Numbered from the stretch's first letter, positions 27,178 through 36,711 are shown. The stretch is 64,000 bases of DNA from Pseudomonas sp. GD03919 (GCF_029814935.1 NZ_CP104582.1:3472001-3536000), one strand, 5' to 3'. Translations and numbers: made by a program. The notes: generated from the letters alone by a model not told the origin.

Positions 27178-30100
27178 CCCAGCCTCTCAATGCTCAAAGC
27201 ACCACCTGCCACCGGCAGAAGCAACCACTGTTCGATGACTTTTTTCCCGGAAACCATTTCTAGGCCTTGAGCGTATAGCTCCAACTGTGCGCTGTACTCG
27301 TTAGCCAACTTACCCCACTGATCCATAGCTAACTGACTGGACTTGTGGTCAAACAGAACCCATCCGCTAGAAGTTTCCAGCAGCAAATCGATCCGACCAT
27401 TCAACGCCTGACCATTTGGCAAAATACTCTGCAATGGAATTTCGGCATGAGGCCTCGCATCAGGCCAGCGGCTAGACAACCAGCCTTGGAAAGCCTTGAG
27501 CTGTTGCAACACCGCGGTTGCCGACAGGTACTCCGACACACTAAATCCGGACAGGATGTTGATGACATCGGTCTCAGACAGAGGAGTATCCGGATCAGCG
27601 AAGGTCATCCCAATACAGGCATGAATGGCCTCGCCCAGCGCACGCACATCAGCACCGGCGGCCACAGGAATCCGTTCACCGATACAGCACTTTTCCAAAA
27701 CAGTACCCGGGACCAGCCGTGCCGAAGATGGGCTAAAGCTCAGTGGCAGGCGCAAGCCGCTGTCGCCCTGCCCCTGGAACCAATGAAGCGACTCTGCCGC
27801 CGCAGGCTCGCCATTGCCAGGCTCATCCAGCGGCTCAAGCATCCAGCGATCGGCAGGAATACGCTCGCCACTGGGCAACTCCACAGCATCACATCCCTCC
27901 GCCGGCAGTAACCACGGCGCCCCGAGCGAATCGAGCCATTCGCCGCTCGGTCTGCGGCTGGAGCGCGCCAGCACCAGCAGATCCCGCGCCCGAGTCATGC
28001 TGACATAAAGAAGCCGCTTGGCCTCCTCCACGGCGGCCTGTCTAAATCCAGCAGCCAAGGGGGTGTCCGCAATCTTGTCAGCAATAGCGACCTTCTTTTG
28101 CGGTCCGAATGGCCAGGGCCAATAGCGGATATACCGATCGGCCAGCGGGTTGTGAGCATCAAAAAGGCCCCCGGATTCCACGTAAATAGACCAGAGTCGG
28201 TCCTTGATGTCCTTGGCCAGGTCCATGAGGATGACCACCGGCCATTCAAGCCCCTTGGCGGCGTGATGCGTCAACACCCTAACCGCATCGACGGCTGGTT
28301 CGGCCAGCATGTCCTGCTTCTGCTCAGCCATTTCATCGAGCCAGAGGATAAGGCCGGAAACTGAAGCCGCCTGCTGACCACTTCGGCAAAGACTTTCATA
28401 GTGCTCAGCAAGTGCAACCAGGGCCTCCAGATTGGCCAGGCGCTGGCGCACACGGGCGCCATCCGGCGTCCAGCGTGCAACCTTTTCCGCCAGGGAACAG
28501 GTTGCGATCAGCGTCGCCAAGGCTTCCTGCGGGGCCAGTACCGGCATAGAGGGCCGTAAAGCGGCAATGGCTTCCAGCAGGGGATGCGCCGGATGGCCTT
28601 CGACGGCCTGCTCACACCAGAGATCGACATTACCGCCTTGCGCCAGGTACCTCAGCCGGTCCGCTAGCCACACTTCAGGCTCCAGGCTGTCGGCCAGTGA
28701 CACTATCTCAGCCGTGGCCAGGGTATCCGTGGGGTCATTGAGGCGGCGCAGGCAGGCCAGGGCCAGCGTAGCCTCGGGTGTGGCCAGCAGGCCCGCCTGG
28801 GCAGTGGCGACGGGAATGCCCTGCGCGGACAAAGCCGCAGCCAAAGCATCCACTCCGTCATGGGAACGCGACAGAATGGCAATATCCCCGAAGCGAACAG
28901 GGCGCAGCGACTGGGCGTGCTTGTCATAGACGACATAACCGCTGTCGATCAGCTGGCGAACTCCGGATGCCAGCGCGCTGGCCTCTTGGCCTGCGTTTTT
29001 GCCCGCGAGTACCCAGTTGGCCAAGCCAGGCCCTGGCATGGGTTCGGTGCGCTCGGCCCTTAGTTCGATCTCCTCCCTGGCCAGGGAGTCCGCGAAGGCG
29101 TGAGTAAAGAGCGCATTCACAACCTTCACCAACTCCGGACGCGAGCGCCACGACGACGGCAAAACTTCCTTGCTACCCCCCAGGTCCGGCAAGGCCGTGA
29201 TGATGGCCTGCATAAGAGCCGTGTCGCTACCACGGAAGCCGTAGATCGCCTGCTTGATATCGCCGACCCAGTAGACTCGCTTGGCAAAGCGGGCGAGCTT
29301 CAAGAAGAGGGCAAGCTGGATAGGGCTGGTATCCTGAAACTCATCGACCATCAGCAGGTCGAGCTCGTCGTCAAGCACAGCCACCACTTCGGGGTGGTCG
29401 AGCAAGCCAAGCAGTTGGTGTTCCTGATCGGTAAAATCGAGAACGCCCAGCTCCTGCTTCAGGGCCTGGTAGCTGGCCAGAGCCTTGGTCGCCAGGTCGA
29501 ACATATGGTCGAGGTAATCGCGCAGGTCCCTATGCAAGCTGGGATGCGCGTCGACCTGCCTGGCCAGGTCCGCAATGGGCTCGATGACCTGGCGCAGGCT
29601 CGCTTCGGGAGCCGCCTTAGCAACCTTGACCCATTCGCTCCAGGGTGCGGCCTGCCCCTCAAGACCACGAGCAAAGCCTTTGAGCAGGGCCAGGTAGTCA
29701 TTGGTGTTCTTTTTGCTGCCAGACTGGGCGGTCGCCTCGATTGTTGGTAGCGCCGCTCGGATTGCTTTGAGCAAATCAAGACTCAGGTCCTGCCGAGACG
29801 GCGTTGGGAAATGGCTCAGCAAGTCGTCGGCATTCAACTGGGCGAAGCCGGGGACCTGGCCAAGCGAGATATCGTTGCTGCGGATCTGGTTGACCAGCAA
29901 CTGCAAGGCGGCTTTCCAGTCATCCTCCAGCCCCAGGCGGCGAACCAGGCCCAGGAGCCTCTGCATGCTCGGTCCATCCGGTACCGCGTCGATAGCGCGG
30001 CCCAGCAGAATCCCGCTCTGTGCTTCCTCCAGCACCTGCTGCTCGGTGGCGATGCCGGCCTCAAACGCGAAGCGGGCAATCAGTTGGCCGCAAACGCTGT

Positions 30101-30350
30101 TAACCGTACCGATGCGCGCCTGGCCCATTGAATTGGCCAGGGCAAAGTTACCCTGCTTGAGCAAATGCCCACGCACGCGCTCCCGCAGTTCAGCAGCCGC
30201 CTTCTTGGTGAAGGTGGTCGCCATGATGCCCGCTGGCCGGACACTGCCCGAAGTCAGCTCGTGGTGCAGAAGCTCGGTCAGTCGGTGGGTCTTACCGCTG
30301 CCGGCACCGGCGCTGATAAAGGTAATCTGGCCTTTCATTCTGCTCGCCAT
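27174..30350 (-). CDS. RecB/AddA-like helicase-nuclease
   Basis: A 1058-residue UvrD/RecB-type protein. Walker A is SAGAGSGKT near residue 13, motif II is MVDEFQDTS, motif III region is GDIKQAIYGFRGS, and the late motifs are THHAAKGLEWP and YVSMTRARD. The C-terminus has a RecB-type nuclease: GRIDLLLE near 983, then LFDHKS about 11 residues on, and an SAQLELYAQGL helix. The start at 30350 is 2 bp after the stop of the partner gene, with GGGAGCG as ribosome binding site. Together they resemble AddAB, which degrades DNA ends. It is not the housekeeping recBCD: the gene order and the island setting differ. Confidence 0.87.
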   Translation of the reverse strand: MASRMKGQITFISAGAGSGKTHRLTELLHHELTSGSVRPAGIMATTFTKKAAAELRERVRGHLLKQGNFALANSMGQARIGTVNSVCGQLIARFAFEAGIATEQQVLEEAQSGILLGRAIDAVPDGPSMQRLLGLVRRLGLEDDWKAALQLLVNQIRSNDISLGQVPGFAQLNADDLLSHFPTPSRQDLSLDLLKAIRAALPTIEATAQSGSKKNTNDYLALLKGFARGLEGQAAPWSEWVKVAKAAPEASLRQVIEPIADLARQVDAHPSLHRDLRDYLDHMFDLATKALASYQALKQELGVLDFTDQEHQLLGLLDHPEVVAVLDDELDLLMVDEFQDTSPIQLALFLKLARFAKRVYWVGDIKQAIYGFRGSDTALMQAIITALPDLGGSKEVLPSSWRSRPELVKVVNALFTHAFADSLAREEIELRAERTEPMPGPGLANWVLAGKNAGQEASALASGVRQLIDSGYVVYDKHAQSLRPVRFGDIAILSRSHDGVDALAAALSAQGIPVATAQAGLLATPEATLALACLRRLNDPTDTLATAEIVSLADSLEPEVWLADRLRYLAQGGNVDLWCEQAVEGHPAHPLLEAIAALRPSMPVLAPQEALATLIATCSLAEKVARWTPDGARVRQRLANLEALVALAEHYESLCRSGQQAASVSGLILWLDEMAEQKQDMLAEPAVDAVRVLTHHAAKGLEWPVVILMDLAKDIKDRLWSIYVESGGLFDAHNPLADRYIRYWPWPFGPQKKVAIADKIADTPLAAGFRQAAVEEAKRLLYVSMTRARDLLVLARSSRRPSGEWLDSLGAPWLLPAEGCDAVELPSGERIPADRWMLEPLDEPGNGEPAAAESLHWFQGQGDSGLRLPLSFSPSSARLVPGTVLEKCCIGERIPVAAGADVRALGEAIHACIGMTFADPDTPLSETDVINILSGFSVSEYLSATAVLQQLKAFQGWLSSRWPDARPHAEIPLQSILPNGQALNGRIDLLLETSSGWVLFDHKSSQLAMDQWGKLANEYSAQLELYAQGLEMVSGKKVIEQWLLLPVAGGALSIERLG

Positions 30351-30352
30351 GC

Positions 30353-32983
30353 TTAGCGCTCCCATCCGGCAAGCGTCCGATAATCGTTGTAGGCCTCATT
30401 GAGCGTTTCCATGGCCATGGCGTCCTCCGGCGGTTGCGCCGCATCGTCAGCGGGGATGCCCTCCAGCACCACCTCGAACCGCCCGGCCTGTATCTGCGCC
30501 ACGCGCCAGCGCCAGGTAGCCAGGAAGCGCTGCCAAAGCTGCGGGATGTTTTCGCCATCCACGGGCGGCACTGTCTCAGCGTCCGGGAAGGCGCGGTCGT
30601 CGGGGGCGAAAAAGCGAGCACGGTCAAGAATGTAATAGGCGACCGAAGGCCAGCGCCCCGTTTCCTGGCGCAACAGTTCGGCATAGAGGGCGAGCTGGAG
30701 ATGGCGATTCTGGCGCAGCTTTTCCGGATACTTCCTGACCCCGGACCATTTCATGTCGACTATGGCAAGCTCGCCTAGGGCGTTCTCCAGCATCAGGTCC
30801 ACCGAGCCCACCAGCTCGCCTCCGGAGAACTGCCCACCAACCGCCCGCTCCGGCACCACCTGCCGCATCCCGGCCTTGGCGACCTGCTCGCGCAGACTAC
30901 GCATGGCCTGCTGCAGGCGCAGGCGGAAACCCTCCAAGTCGGCGCCCCTCCCCGGGGTTTTCAAGGTGGCCCCTTCCTCATCAATCAGCGCCGTGAAGGA
31001 GCAAGCAAACCAGGCGTCAAACTCCGCTGCGGGCATCGTCAGCGCGTCCTGACGCAGGAAATACTGCTCGACCAGCCCATGGGCCAGATTGCCGAGCAGC
31101 CGGAAACCGCCATCGAGGCTAACGATTCGCGACGCTTGCAGTCTGGCGGGGTATTGCAGCAACCAGTGATAGGGATTGAACAGCAGCTTTTCGAGACTGG
31201 AAAAGGACTCTTTAGGGCGCAAAGCCACCGAGACATCGTCAGGCAACTGCCACCAGCGCTTTGGAGCAGGGAGTGGCTGGGCAGTGATCGGAGCCAGCAT
31301 GGCGCCGCCTGCGCCAAGAAGCGTCTCCAGGGTATGTATCCGGGGCTTCTCGACGAGTGCTTCGATCATTAGCCAGAGGGGGTGCACCACCTCTTCAGCA
31401 GGTGGAAGTACCAATACCAGCTGCTCACGAGCGGCCATGACCGGCCGTAACCAACTGGCCGTGACCTGCCCCAGCCTGTCCGCAGCCGACGGCAGCTCCA
31501 CCCCGGCCTCCTTCAAGACGCGGAGTTCGGCAGTCGACCAGGGATCGCTGCCGGGCAGCGGCGGCAACGCCAAGGGCGACCAGATAACCCGCGCAACCGG
31601 TTCTGTAATCGCCCCAGGGTGATTCACTACCTGAACTGCGCCGACCTCGGCTGGCCAGAGAGAGTTTTCCGTACCGCTGGCGGTGGTTTGAGCGACGAGT
31701 TTTTGCAGCTGCCTGGGGCGGAAAACTACGGTTCCCTGAGCCTGCAGCCGCACCAGTGAATCCAGACAGGACTGGCACTGGCCATAGCTGGCCAGGAAGG
31801 CGAGGCGCTTGGCACTATCGTCTTCGCCAAGGCGCTGGCGAAAGAATGCCGCCAAGTGAGCAACCCGCTCGATGACTGCCTCTATCGGCGCGCCGGACTC
31901 GGCAGGGAAACGCGCATGCTCGACCCAGAGGGCAATCTTTTCACGAACCGAGCCAGCGCGCTCCTCGCCGTAGTACTCGTCGATCCGGGCCAGGGTCCGT
32001 TGCCAATACGCCCCGCCGATACCCGGAGCGTCGGCGACTTTTTCCGCGAGACGGCGCCCGGCATAGCCGGGGACAGGGCAGATCGGGTGAGTGAGGAACT
32101 GCACCAGGGCCTGAAAGTCGAGCGGTTCCCACAGCAGCTCCAGGGCCAGGGGAAGAACCTGGAGCGCCGGGCGGAAGGTACTGGCATGCCGGAGCCCTTG
32201 CCGGGGCAGTCCGGCAGCGGAAAGCTGGGCATCCAGGCGCATGCCGTCACGGGTACAGAGCAGAAGCGTCGGGCAATCCGCGCCGAACTGGGTCACCAAC
32301 CAGTGGTTCGCCAATATTGACGTTTCGGCCTGGACGACGAGCACGGAGCCATCCTCCTGCCACGCCAGCTTCGCCCCCTCCTGCTGGCCGTTGGCAGCGC
32401 CGTGGAGTTGCTTCTGCAGCGCGCCAAGGAAGCCCATGCCCTGCTCAGCGAATTCGCCGGCCACCACGATTGGCAGCTCGGCAAGCACCGCTTGCCAGCG
32501 ATAAGGCAGAGTTTCCAGCGGATCCACAAGCAGGATCTGCTCGATGCTGGGCTGGCGCTTCTGCAACGCAGCCTTCACCGCACCAAGCCGCTGACCAATA
32601 CTCGGCGCCACAGCCGTTGCGGCCAGTGCTTCAACCTCCGCCAGGTCTCGCAGGCGCCTTGGCGCCATGCTCGGTATGGCGCCATCCCAACCATGCAGGG
32701 CCCATTGATCCCGCCAGTCGAGCAGGCATGCCGCGGTACCCAGGGGGTCGGTAGCGAAGCTGCGATGATAGAAACGCTGCTCGGAATCGAGCCGATGCAG
32801 GCAATCCTGATACTGAACAATGCGCTCGGCCTGCGAGGGGCGCAGCGCCAGCAGACCCAACTGGGTTTCGAGAATATTCAGCAGACCCAAGGGGCCGACC
32901 AGCGATACACCGAGTGCATCAGCCGCCGGCCTGGGGCGCTGGCCGTCGAGATGCAAGCCAAAAGTAATACGCTGTCCTTGCAT
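30353..32983 (-). CDS. AddB-like PD-(D/E)XK nuclease subunit
   Basis: An 876-residue partner of the RecB-like helicase. The N-terminus has a degenerate P-loop region (VGPLGLLNILE) as in AddB-like proteins with inactive helicase cores. The C-terminal nuclease has GSVDLMLE near residue 727 followed by AIVDMKW (D-x-K) and the QLALYAELL helix. The start at 32983 (MQGQRITF) is preferred over one 48 bp upstream because CAGGGAG precedes it. A degenerate copy of the shared palindrome lies 51 bp upstream, so this pair may have its own promoter in the operon. Confidence 0.82.
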   Translation of the reverse strand: MQGQRITFGLHLDGQRPRPAADALGVSLVGPLGLLNILETQLGLLALRPSQAERIVQYQDCLHRLDSEQRFYHRSFATDPLGTAACLLDWRDQWALHGWDGAIPSMAPRRLRDLAEVEALAATAVAPSIGQRLGAVKAALQKRQPSIEQILLVDPLETLPYRWQAVLAELPIVVAGEFAEQGMGFLGALQKQLHGAANGQQEGAKLAWQEDGSVLVVQAETSILANHWLVTQFGADCPTLLLCTRDGMRLDAQLSAAGLPRQGLRHASTFRPALQVLPLALELLWEPLDFQALVQFLTHPICPVPGYAGRRLAEKVADAPGIGGAYWQRTLARIDEYYGEERAGSVREKIALWVEHARFPAESGAPIEAVIERVAHLAAFFRQRLGEDDSAKRLAFLASYGQCQSCLDSLVRLQAQGTVVFRPRQLQKLVAQTTASGTENSLWPAEVGAVQVVNHPGAITEPVARVIWSPLALPPLPGSDPWSTAELRVLKEAGVELPSAADRLGQVTASWLRPVMAAREQLVLVLPPAEEVVHPLWLMIEALVEKPRIHTLETLLGAGGAMLAPITAQPLPAPKRWWQLPDDVSVALRPKESFSSLEKLLFNPYHWLLQYPARLQASRIVSLDGGFRLLGNLAHGLVEQYFLRQDALTMPAAEFDAWFACSFTALIDEEGATLKTPGRGADLEGFRLRLQQAMRSLREQVAKAGMRQVVPERAVGGQFSGGELVGSVDLMLENALGELAIVDMKWSGVRKYPEKLRQNRHLQLALYAELLRQETGRWPSVAYYILDRARFFAPDDRAFPDAETVPPVDGENIPQLWQRFLATWRWRVAQIQAGRFEVVLEGIPADDAAQPPEDAMAMETLNEAYNDYRTLAGWER

Positions 32984-33033
32984 AGGGACTCCCTGTCTTT
33001 TTTTATAGCCTGTCAGCCCACTTTCAATCACTT

Positions 33034-33052
33034 TGCGACAGCCTTTCTCGTA
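33034..33052. promoter_or_regulatory. Degenerate copy of shared operator
   Basis: One perfect half site TGCGAC, 7-bp spacer, then CTCGTA in place of GTCGCA. The distance to the start at 32983 (51 bp) matches the other sites, which is the main reason to list it. Confidence 0.4.
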
Positions 33053-33121
33053 GGCAAAAAATCAAACAACCTACGGCAAAGCCTCGAACTACAGATAGAC
33101 CAGCACTGACCAGAATGGCTC

Positions 33122-33679
33122 TTACCGCATTTGCCACAACACTAAGTCGACCATCTTCTCTTCGGAAATTGCGAACGAGGGATAGGCGGCTTTAAAAGTA
33201 GAAACCAAGGCCCGCCCCTCCGCTGACGCCAAGAATCCCTGAAAGTTTTGCTGTAGGTCACGATGCAGCGACTCGATAGCTTGCATACGATTTGGGGTAG
33301 TTGAAGAGGCAAGCTTACAGCCAAGATTGCTCAGAACTACCGAATCGATTACAGGCTGGGTGGTATCTAGTGTCGCAATCAGTTTGCTGGCAAATGAGGC
33401 TTCATATCTACCAGTCGATTGATGCAAGGCTCTGAGTACCTGCGAGAAGCCATACCCATGGGCTTGGGCTTGACGCATGAGGTCGAAGTAAGTCGACTGC
33501 CACTGCAGGCCTCGTCGAACACGATAAAAACCATTGTAGGATCGCCTCAATACTGGGTCAGTGAAACCTGATCTATCTCGCCGGACCTGTTGCTGGATTG
33601 ACCAGTACTTCTGCAAACCGGGCTGCACCTTGGGCAAAGCCACAGCAAGCTGAGCATTGCTAATCGTTATTGGCCTCAT
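33122..33679 (-). CDS. Hypothetical protein in helicase-nuclease operon
   Basis: A 185-residue, mainly helical, basic protein that I do not recognise. There is no signal peptide or membrane span. It lies 39 bp after the Sel1-repeat gene and 138 bp before the AddB-like gene on the same strand. Features such as a run of Arg/Tyr (RRSYNGFYRVRRGLQW) suggest nucleic-acid contact, but no motif confirms it. Confidence 0.72.
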   Translation of the reverse strand: MRPITISNAQLAVALPKVQPGLQKYWSIQQQVRRDRSGFTDPVLRRSYNGFYRVRRGLQWQSTYFDLMRQAQAHGYGFSQVLRALHQSTGRYEASFASKLIATLDTTQPVIDSVVLSNLGCKLASSTTPNRMQAIESLHRDLQQNFQGFLASAEGRALVSTFKAAYPSFAISEEKMVDLVLWQMR

Positions 33680-33718
33680 CTGATACTCTGCGCCTTCCTC
33701 TATGTTCTGGTCGACCTG

Positions 33719-34591
33719 CTAAGAGCTTTTGCGTGCGGCGAAAATGGCACTATCCAAAGCACTCAATTCCATTGCTCTCATACTGCCCTGCTTAACCGCC
33801 AGATCCCTCCAGAAGCGAAAAAGCAGTCCTTCAGGGTCCGGCGGAGATTCAAAGGTATAAAAGTAAAAATCGGTAAGCCGCTCAGTCGCCTGCACCTGCC
33901 CCTTCATAGCCGCCCACTGCAACCAGTACAAGCCCAGCGCAGGATCATACTCAGGCGATGACTCGTCCAGAGCCAGCCGCCCCAGTGAGAAGCACGCCAT
34001 CAAATCTTGCTCGGCCGCTCCACGCTTGTACCAACTAATGGCTTTGCCATGATCGACAATGACACCCTCGTCCCCACGCTCATACAAGCTCCCTAATGCT
34101 TGCGCAGCACAGGGAATCCCTGCTTCAAAAGCCTGCTCGTAATAGTCGACGGCCAAACTCGGATTGACCTCCAACCCCTTGCCGTAAAAGGCCTGCTCCG
34201 CGAGGTTGAATAGGGCCTCGGCAGAGCCCATTACCGCAGAAATCTTGAACAACCGCCTAGCCAGTGCAGGATTTTGCTTGAGCCGCATACCATTGAGCCA
34301 AAACCACCCTAGATCATTGAGCGCATCCGCATCGCCCAACAGAGCCTGCTCACGCAGCTCCACATAGCGATTTCGAATCCTGACCGGATCAACCAATCCA
34401 AGAAGCGGATTGGCTGCCCTGATCTCGTGGTAGGTCACACCCGCCTGCCCGCTCAGCTCCATCGCTCTCAGCGACGGCATACCGATTCCAGCATAAAGGC
34501 GTTGCAGCTCGTCAGGCTCAGCCAGCTCGACGTATTCAGCCCGGGGAAGAAGGTTGTCCATAAGATTGAAGACGTCTGCAGATTTGCTCAT
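33719..34591 (-). CDS. Sel1-repeat protein
   Basis: A 290-residue protein with about four or five Sel1-like (TPR-type) repeats between residues 75 and 230, seen in the recurring AxxxLGxxY/AxxxLxxxA pattern such as AAQALGSLYERGDEG. Such repeats bind proteins. The start at 34591 (MSKSADVF) is favoured because the longer frame runs into the operator region and GGGGCAG precedes it. It is the first gene of the minus-strand operon and is divergent from the WYL gene at 34675, with palindrome 34637 between them. Confidence 0.82.
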   Translation of the reverse strand: MSKSADVFNLMDNLLPRAEYVELAEPDELQRLYAGIGMPSLRAMELSGQAGVTYHEIRAANPLLGLVDPVRIRNRYVELREQALLGDADALNDLGWFWLNGMRLKQNPALARRLFKISAVMGSAEALFNLAEQAFYGKGLEVNPSLAVDYYEQAFEAGIPCAAQALGSLYERGDEGVIVDHGKAISWYKRGAAEQDLMACFSLGRLALDESSPEYDPALGLYWLQWAAMKGQVQATERLTDFYFYTFESPPDPEGLLFRFWRDLAVKQGSMRAMELSALDSAIFAARKSS

Positions 34592-34636
34592 GCTACTGCC
34601 CCATCGATGATCGTGTCTGACCATTTTCAACAGCCA

Positions 34637-34655
34637 TGCGACAGCCTATGTCGCA
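34637..34655. promoter_or_regulatory. Shared palindromic operator, site 4 (divergent)
   Basis: TGCGAC-N7-GTCGCA, both halves perfect. It lies 45 bp before the Sel1 start (34591, minus strand) and 19 bp before the GTG of the WYL gene (34675). One site between divergent genes is the classic arrangement for a regulator that controls itself and its neighbour. Confidence 0.8.
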
Positions 34656-34674
34656 CGCAAACAAGGACGGAAGT

Positions 34675-35667
34675 GTGGAACAGCTGCTGCGTCATGAGCT
34701 CATTCTTGGCCTGCTCCCGAGCAAGGAAAGCGCTCTCGATAGCAACGCCATTCACCAACGAGTAGCCAACCAGGGTGTCCAGGTTGATAAGCGCACCATT
34801 CAGCGTGACCTGAGCGAGCTAGAACAGAAATTCCCCCATGTGCACAGCAGGCCCAAGGGCAAAGCCAAGTTGTGGTGGGCAGAAAAGTCGCTGTCGCGAC
34901 TGAGCATGCTGCCAACAGATGCAATGAACCTCGTCATGATCATGGATCACGCGGCTAGATTCGGAATGGCGGTGCAGGTAGAAAACCTGGCACCCCTGCG
35001 GGATTACGCGATATCTCTGTTGAAAGGAAACCGCCCCAGCCGGGACTGCTCAGGCAAGATCATCAGCAACACCCGCTTCATTGTCCTGGAGCCGGGGCAG
35101 GTAAAATCAGAGGTACTAGAGGTTATTCAGCAAGCACTTCTGGATGATTCATCTATCGAAGCGCTTTACCTGAAACGCGGTGCCAGTGAGCCACGAACAC
35201 TACATCTCAAGCCACTGGGTCTTTCCTACCAAGACTCCAATATCTACCTCGTTTGTATTTTCAAAGGCTTGCCCGATGGCAAGCTGGCCTCCCTCCCGCT
35301 GCATCGTTTTCAATCTGCCAAGGCAACATGGGAAGACCTAAAGGCTCCTGACGGTTTTGAGATGAGCTCGTTCGAGGTAAAGCGCAGTCTGATATCCCAG
35401 ACCTCAGAGTACCCAGTTCAACTGAAACTGCGCATTTCTCAGGTGCTCTACGAACGCCTGTACGAGAACGCGCTCACTGCCGATCAGCAGCTACAGCCCA
35501 CCGCTGATGGTTGGTGGCTAATGACCGGCTGCCTGCCACTGAGCCAAGGACTTGATCTGTGGTTGCTCAGTCAGGGCGAGCACTTGGAGGTGCTTGAGCC
35601 AATCGAACTAAGAGAGCAGATGGCTACATCTGCAAAACGAATGGCGGCCTTGTACGAAAAAAACTAA
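34675..35667 (+). CDS. WYL-domain transcriptional regulator
   Basis: A 330-residue regulator. The winged helix has DKRTIQRDL at residues 38-46; a WYL domain (LKPLGLSYQDSNIYLVCIF) and C-terminal extension follow. An ATG at 34636 and one at 34648 are in frame, but both lie inside the palindrome. The GTG at 34675 has AAGGACGG at proper spacing and is preferred. It faces the helicase-nuclease operon across operator site 4 and is followed by operator site 5, so it probably governs both directions. Confidence 0.87.
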   Translation: MEQLLRHELILGLLPSKESALDSNAIHQRVANQGVQVDKRTIQRDLSELEQKFPHVHSRPKGKAKLWWAEKSLSRLSMLPTDAMNLVMIMDHAARFGMAVQVENLAPLRDYAISLLKGNRPSRDCSGKIISNTRFIVLEPGQVKSEVLEVIQQALLDDSSIEALYLKRGASEPRTLHLKPLGLSYQDSNIYLVCIFKGLPDGKLASLPLHRFQSAKATWEDLKAPDGFEMSSFEVKRSLISQTSEYPVQLKLRISQVLYERLYENALTADQQLQPTADGWWLMTGCLPLSQGLDLWLLSQGEHLEVLEPIELREQMATSAKRMAALYEKN

Positions 35668-35668
35668 A

Positions 35669-35687
35669 TCCGACACAGGCTGTCGCA
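35669..35687. promoter_or_regulatory. Shared palindromic operator, site 5
   Basis: TCCGAC-N7-GTCGCA, beginning 2 bp after the WYL stop. It ends 44 bp before the ATG at 35732, the same distance as at sites 1, 2 and 4. Confidence 0.72.
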
Positions 35688-35731
35688 TACCAGTAGCACG
35701 CTGTCTCCTGTCATCTAACCTTGGAGACTCC

Positions 35732-35899
35732 ATGATGAAAACCTATTCAGCTTTCCTGCAGCGTGTAACCCCCAACGCTGGACCACGCGCCAACTTCACG
35801 ATCACGGTCCAGGCCGTCAGCTCCGAAATGGCTCGCGTCACGGCCGAAGCCCAATACCCGGGCTACAAATGCGCCAACGCCCCCGTGCAAGTGCGCTGA
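35732..35899 (+). CDS. Small hypothetical protein (55 aa)
   Basis: A 55-residue protein beginning MMKTYSAFLQRV and ending QYPGYKCANAPVQVR. It has an alternating beta-like core (FTITVQAVSSEMARVTAEA), as in small proteins of mobile elements that end in xxQYPGY. TTGGAGA precedes the ATG. It is the first gene behind operator site 5. Role unknown. Confidence 0.7.
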   Translation: MMKTYSAFLQRVTPNAGPRANFTITVQAVSSEMARVTAEAQYPGYKCANAPVQVR

Positions 35900-36711
35900 A
35901 AGTGCCCAAGCCACACTTGGGCAAATTGGGGCTTCGAGAGTATCTGTACTACCTGCTCAATCAGGGAGAAAACCTCAAAAGCCCCAATAGCGCCCCGAGG
36001 CAGGCTGTTGCTCAAGAGAGCCCATGCTTGGAGGTGTACGAAGTTGGGCTTTTTTCCGCAACTCAAGCGGAGGCAGATCAGCTCAAGGAGCGAATCGCAG
36101 GAGCCATGGGTAAGCATCTAGCCAGCCCGGCAAGGCACCGTTTTACGGCTTATGGCTTGGATCAGGCATGGCGCCCGCAGCACCTTTTTGATGAGATCCA
36201 TTGGCTTCACGGCCTCTCCACCTGCCCACCACCGCAAGAGTTTCTGCAGAGCCTGGGAAGCAATGTGCACATCCATCTGTATGAAAACAGCGAGACAAAA
36301 CTACAGCCCGGAATTCGCACCTATCACTGGAGGTCAGAAAAGGACCTGACAGAGTTTTGGGCAAGCTTATATCTCTCCCGGGAGATAGGCTGGCCATTAG
36401 ATCTGGACTGGGAAAGCTATTGCATGTGGCAACCACGCATTGCGTGTATTGCCACAGTGATCTCTGGCTGGGGCTCAACACCTAGGGCTGCTCTGGATGC
36501 ACTGTTAGCGTCAGTGGACGCAACCAATCCAATTCACTCGGAAGGTGAAATCCTGATCATTGAGGGCGGCATGGACACATGTCTTGGTGATTACGTCGAT
36601 ATTGTCAGAGCGCTGGAGCGAAACCTCGAACTCGAATGCATAACCACTATCTGGGTGAGCCCGAACTATTCAGGCTTTGGCCTGAAGCTTCTGACGTTTC
36701 GACACCCATAA
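35869..36711 (+). CDS. Hypothetical protein, 280 aa
   Basis: A 280-residue protein I do not recognise. It overlaps the 55-aa gene by 31 bp if the ATG at 35869 is used; a GTG at 35902, three bases after that stop, is an equally good start (269 aa). No membrane span. The second half contains a Gly/Trp loop (ISGWGSTPRAALDALL) and an acidic segment (EGEILIIEGGMDTCLGD). Follows the 55-aa gene as part of one operon. Confidence 0.7.
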   Translation: MRQRPRASALKVPKPHLGKLGLREYLYYLLNQGENLKSPNSAPRQAVAQESPCLEVYEVGLFSATQAEADQLKERIAGAMGKHLASPARHRFTAYGLDQAWRPQHLFDEIHWLHGLSTCPPPQEFLQSLGSNVHIHLYENSETKLQPGIRTYHWRSEKDLTEFWASLYLSREIGWPLDLDWESYCMWQPRIACIATVISGWGSTPRAALDALLASVDATNPIHSEGEILIIEGGMDTCLGDYVDIVRALERNLELECITTIWVSPNYSGFGLKLLTFRHP

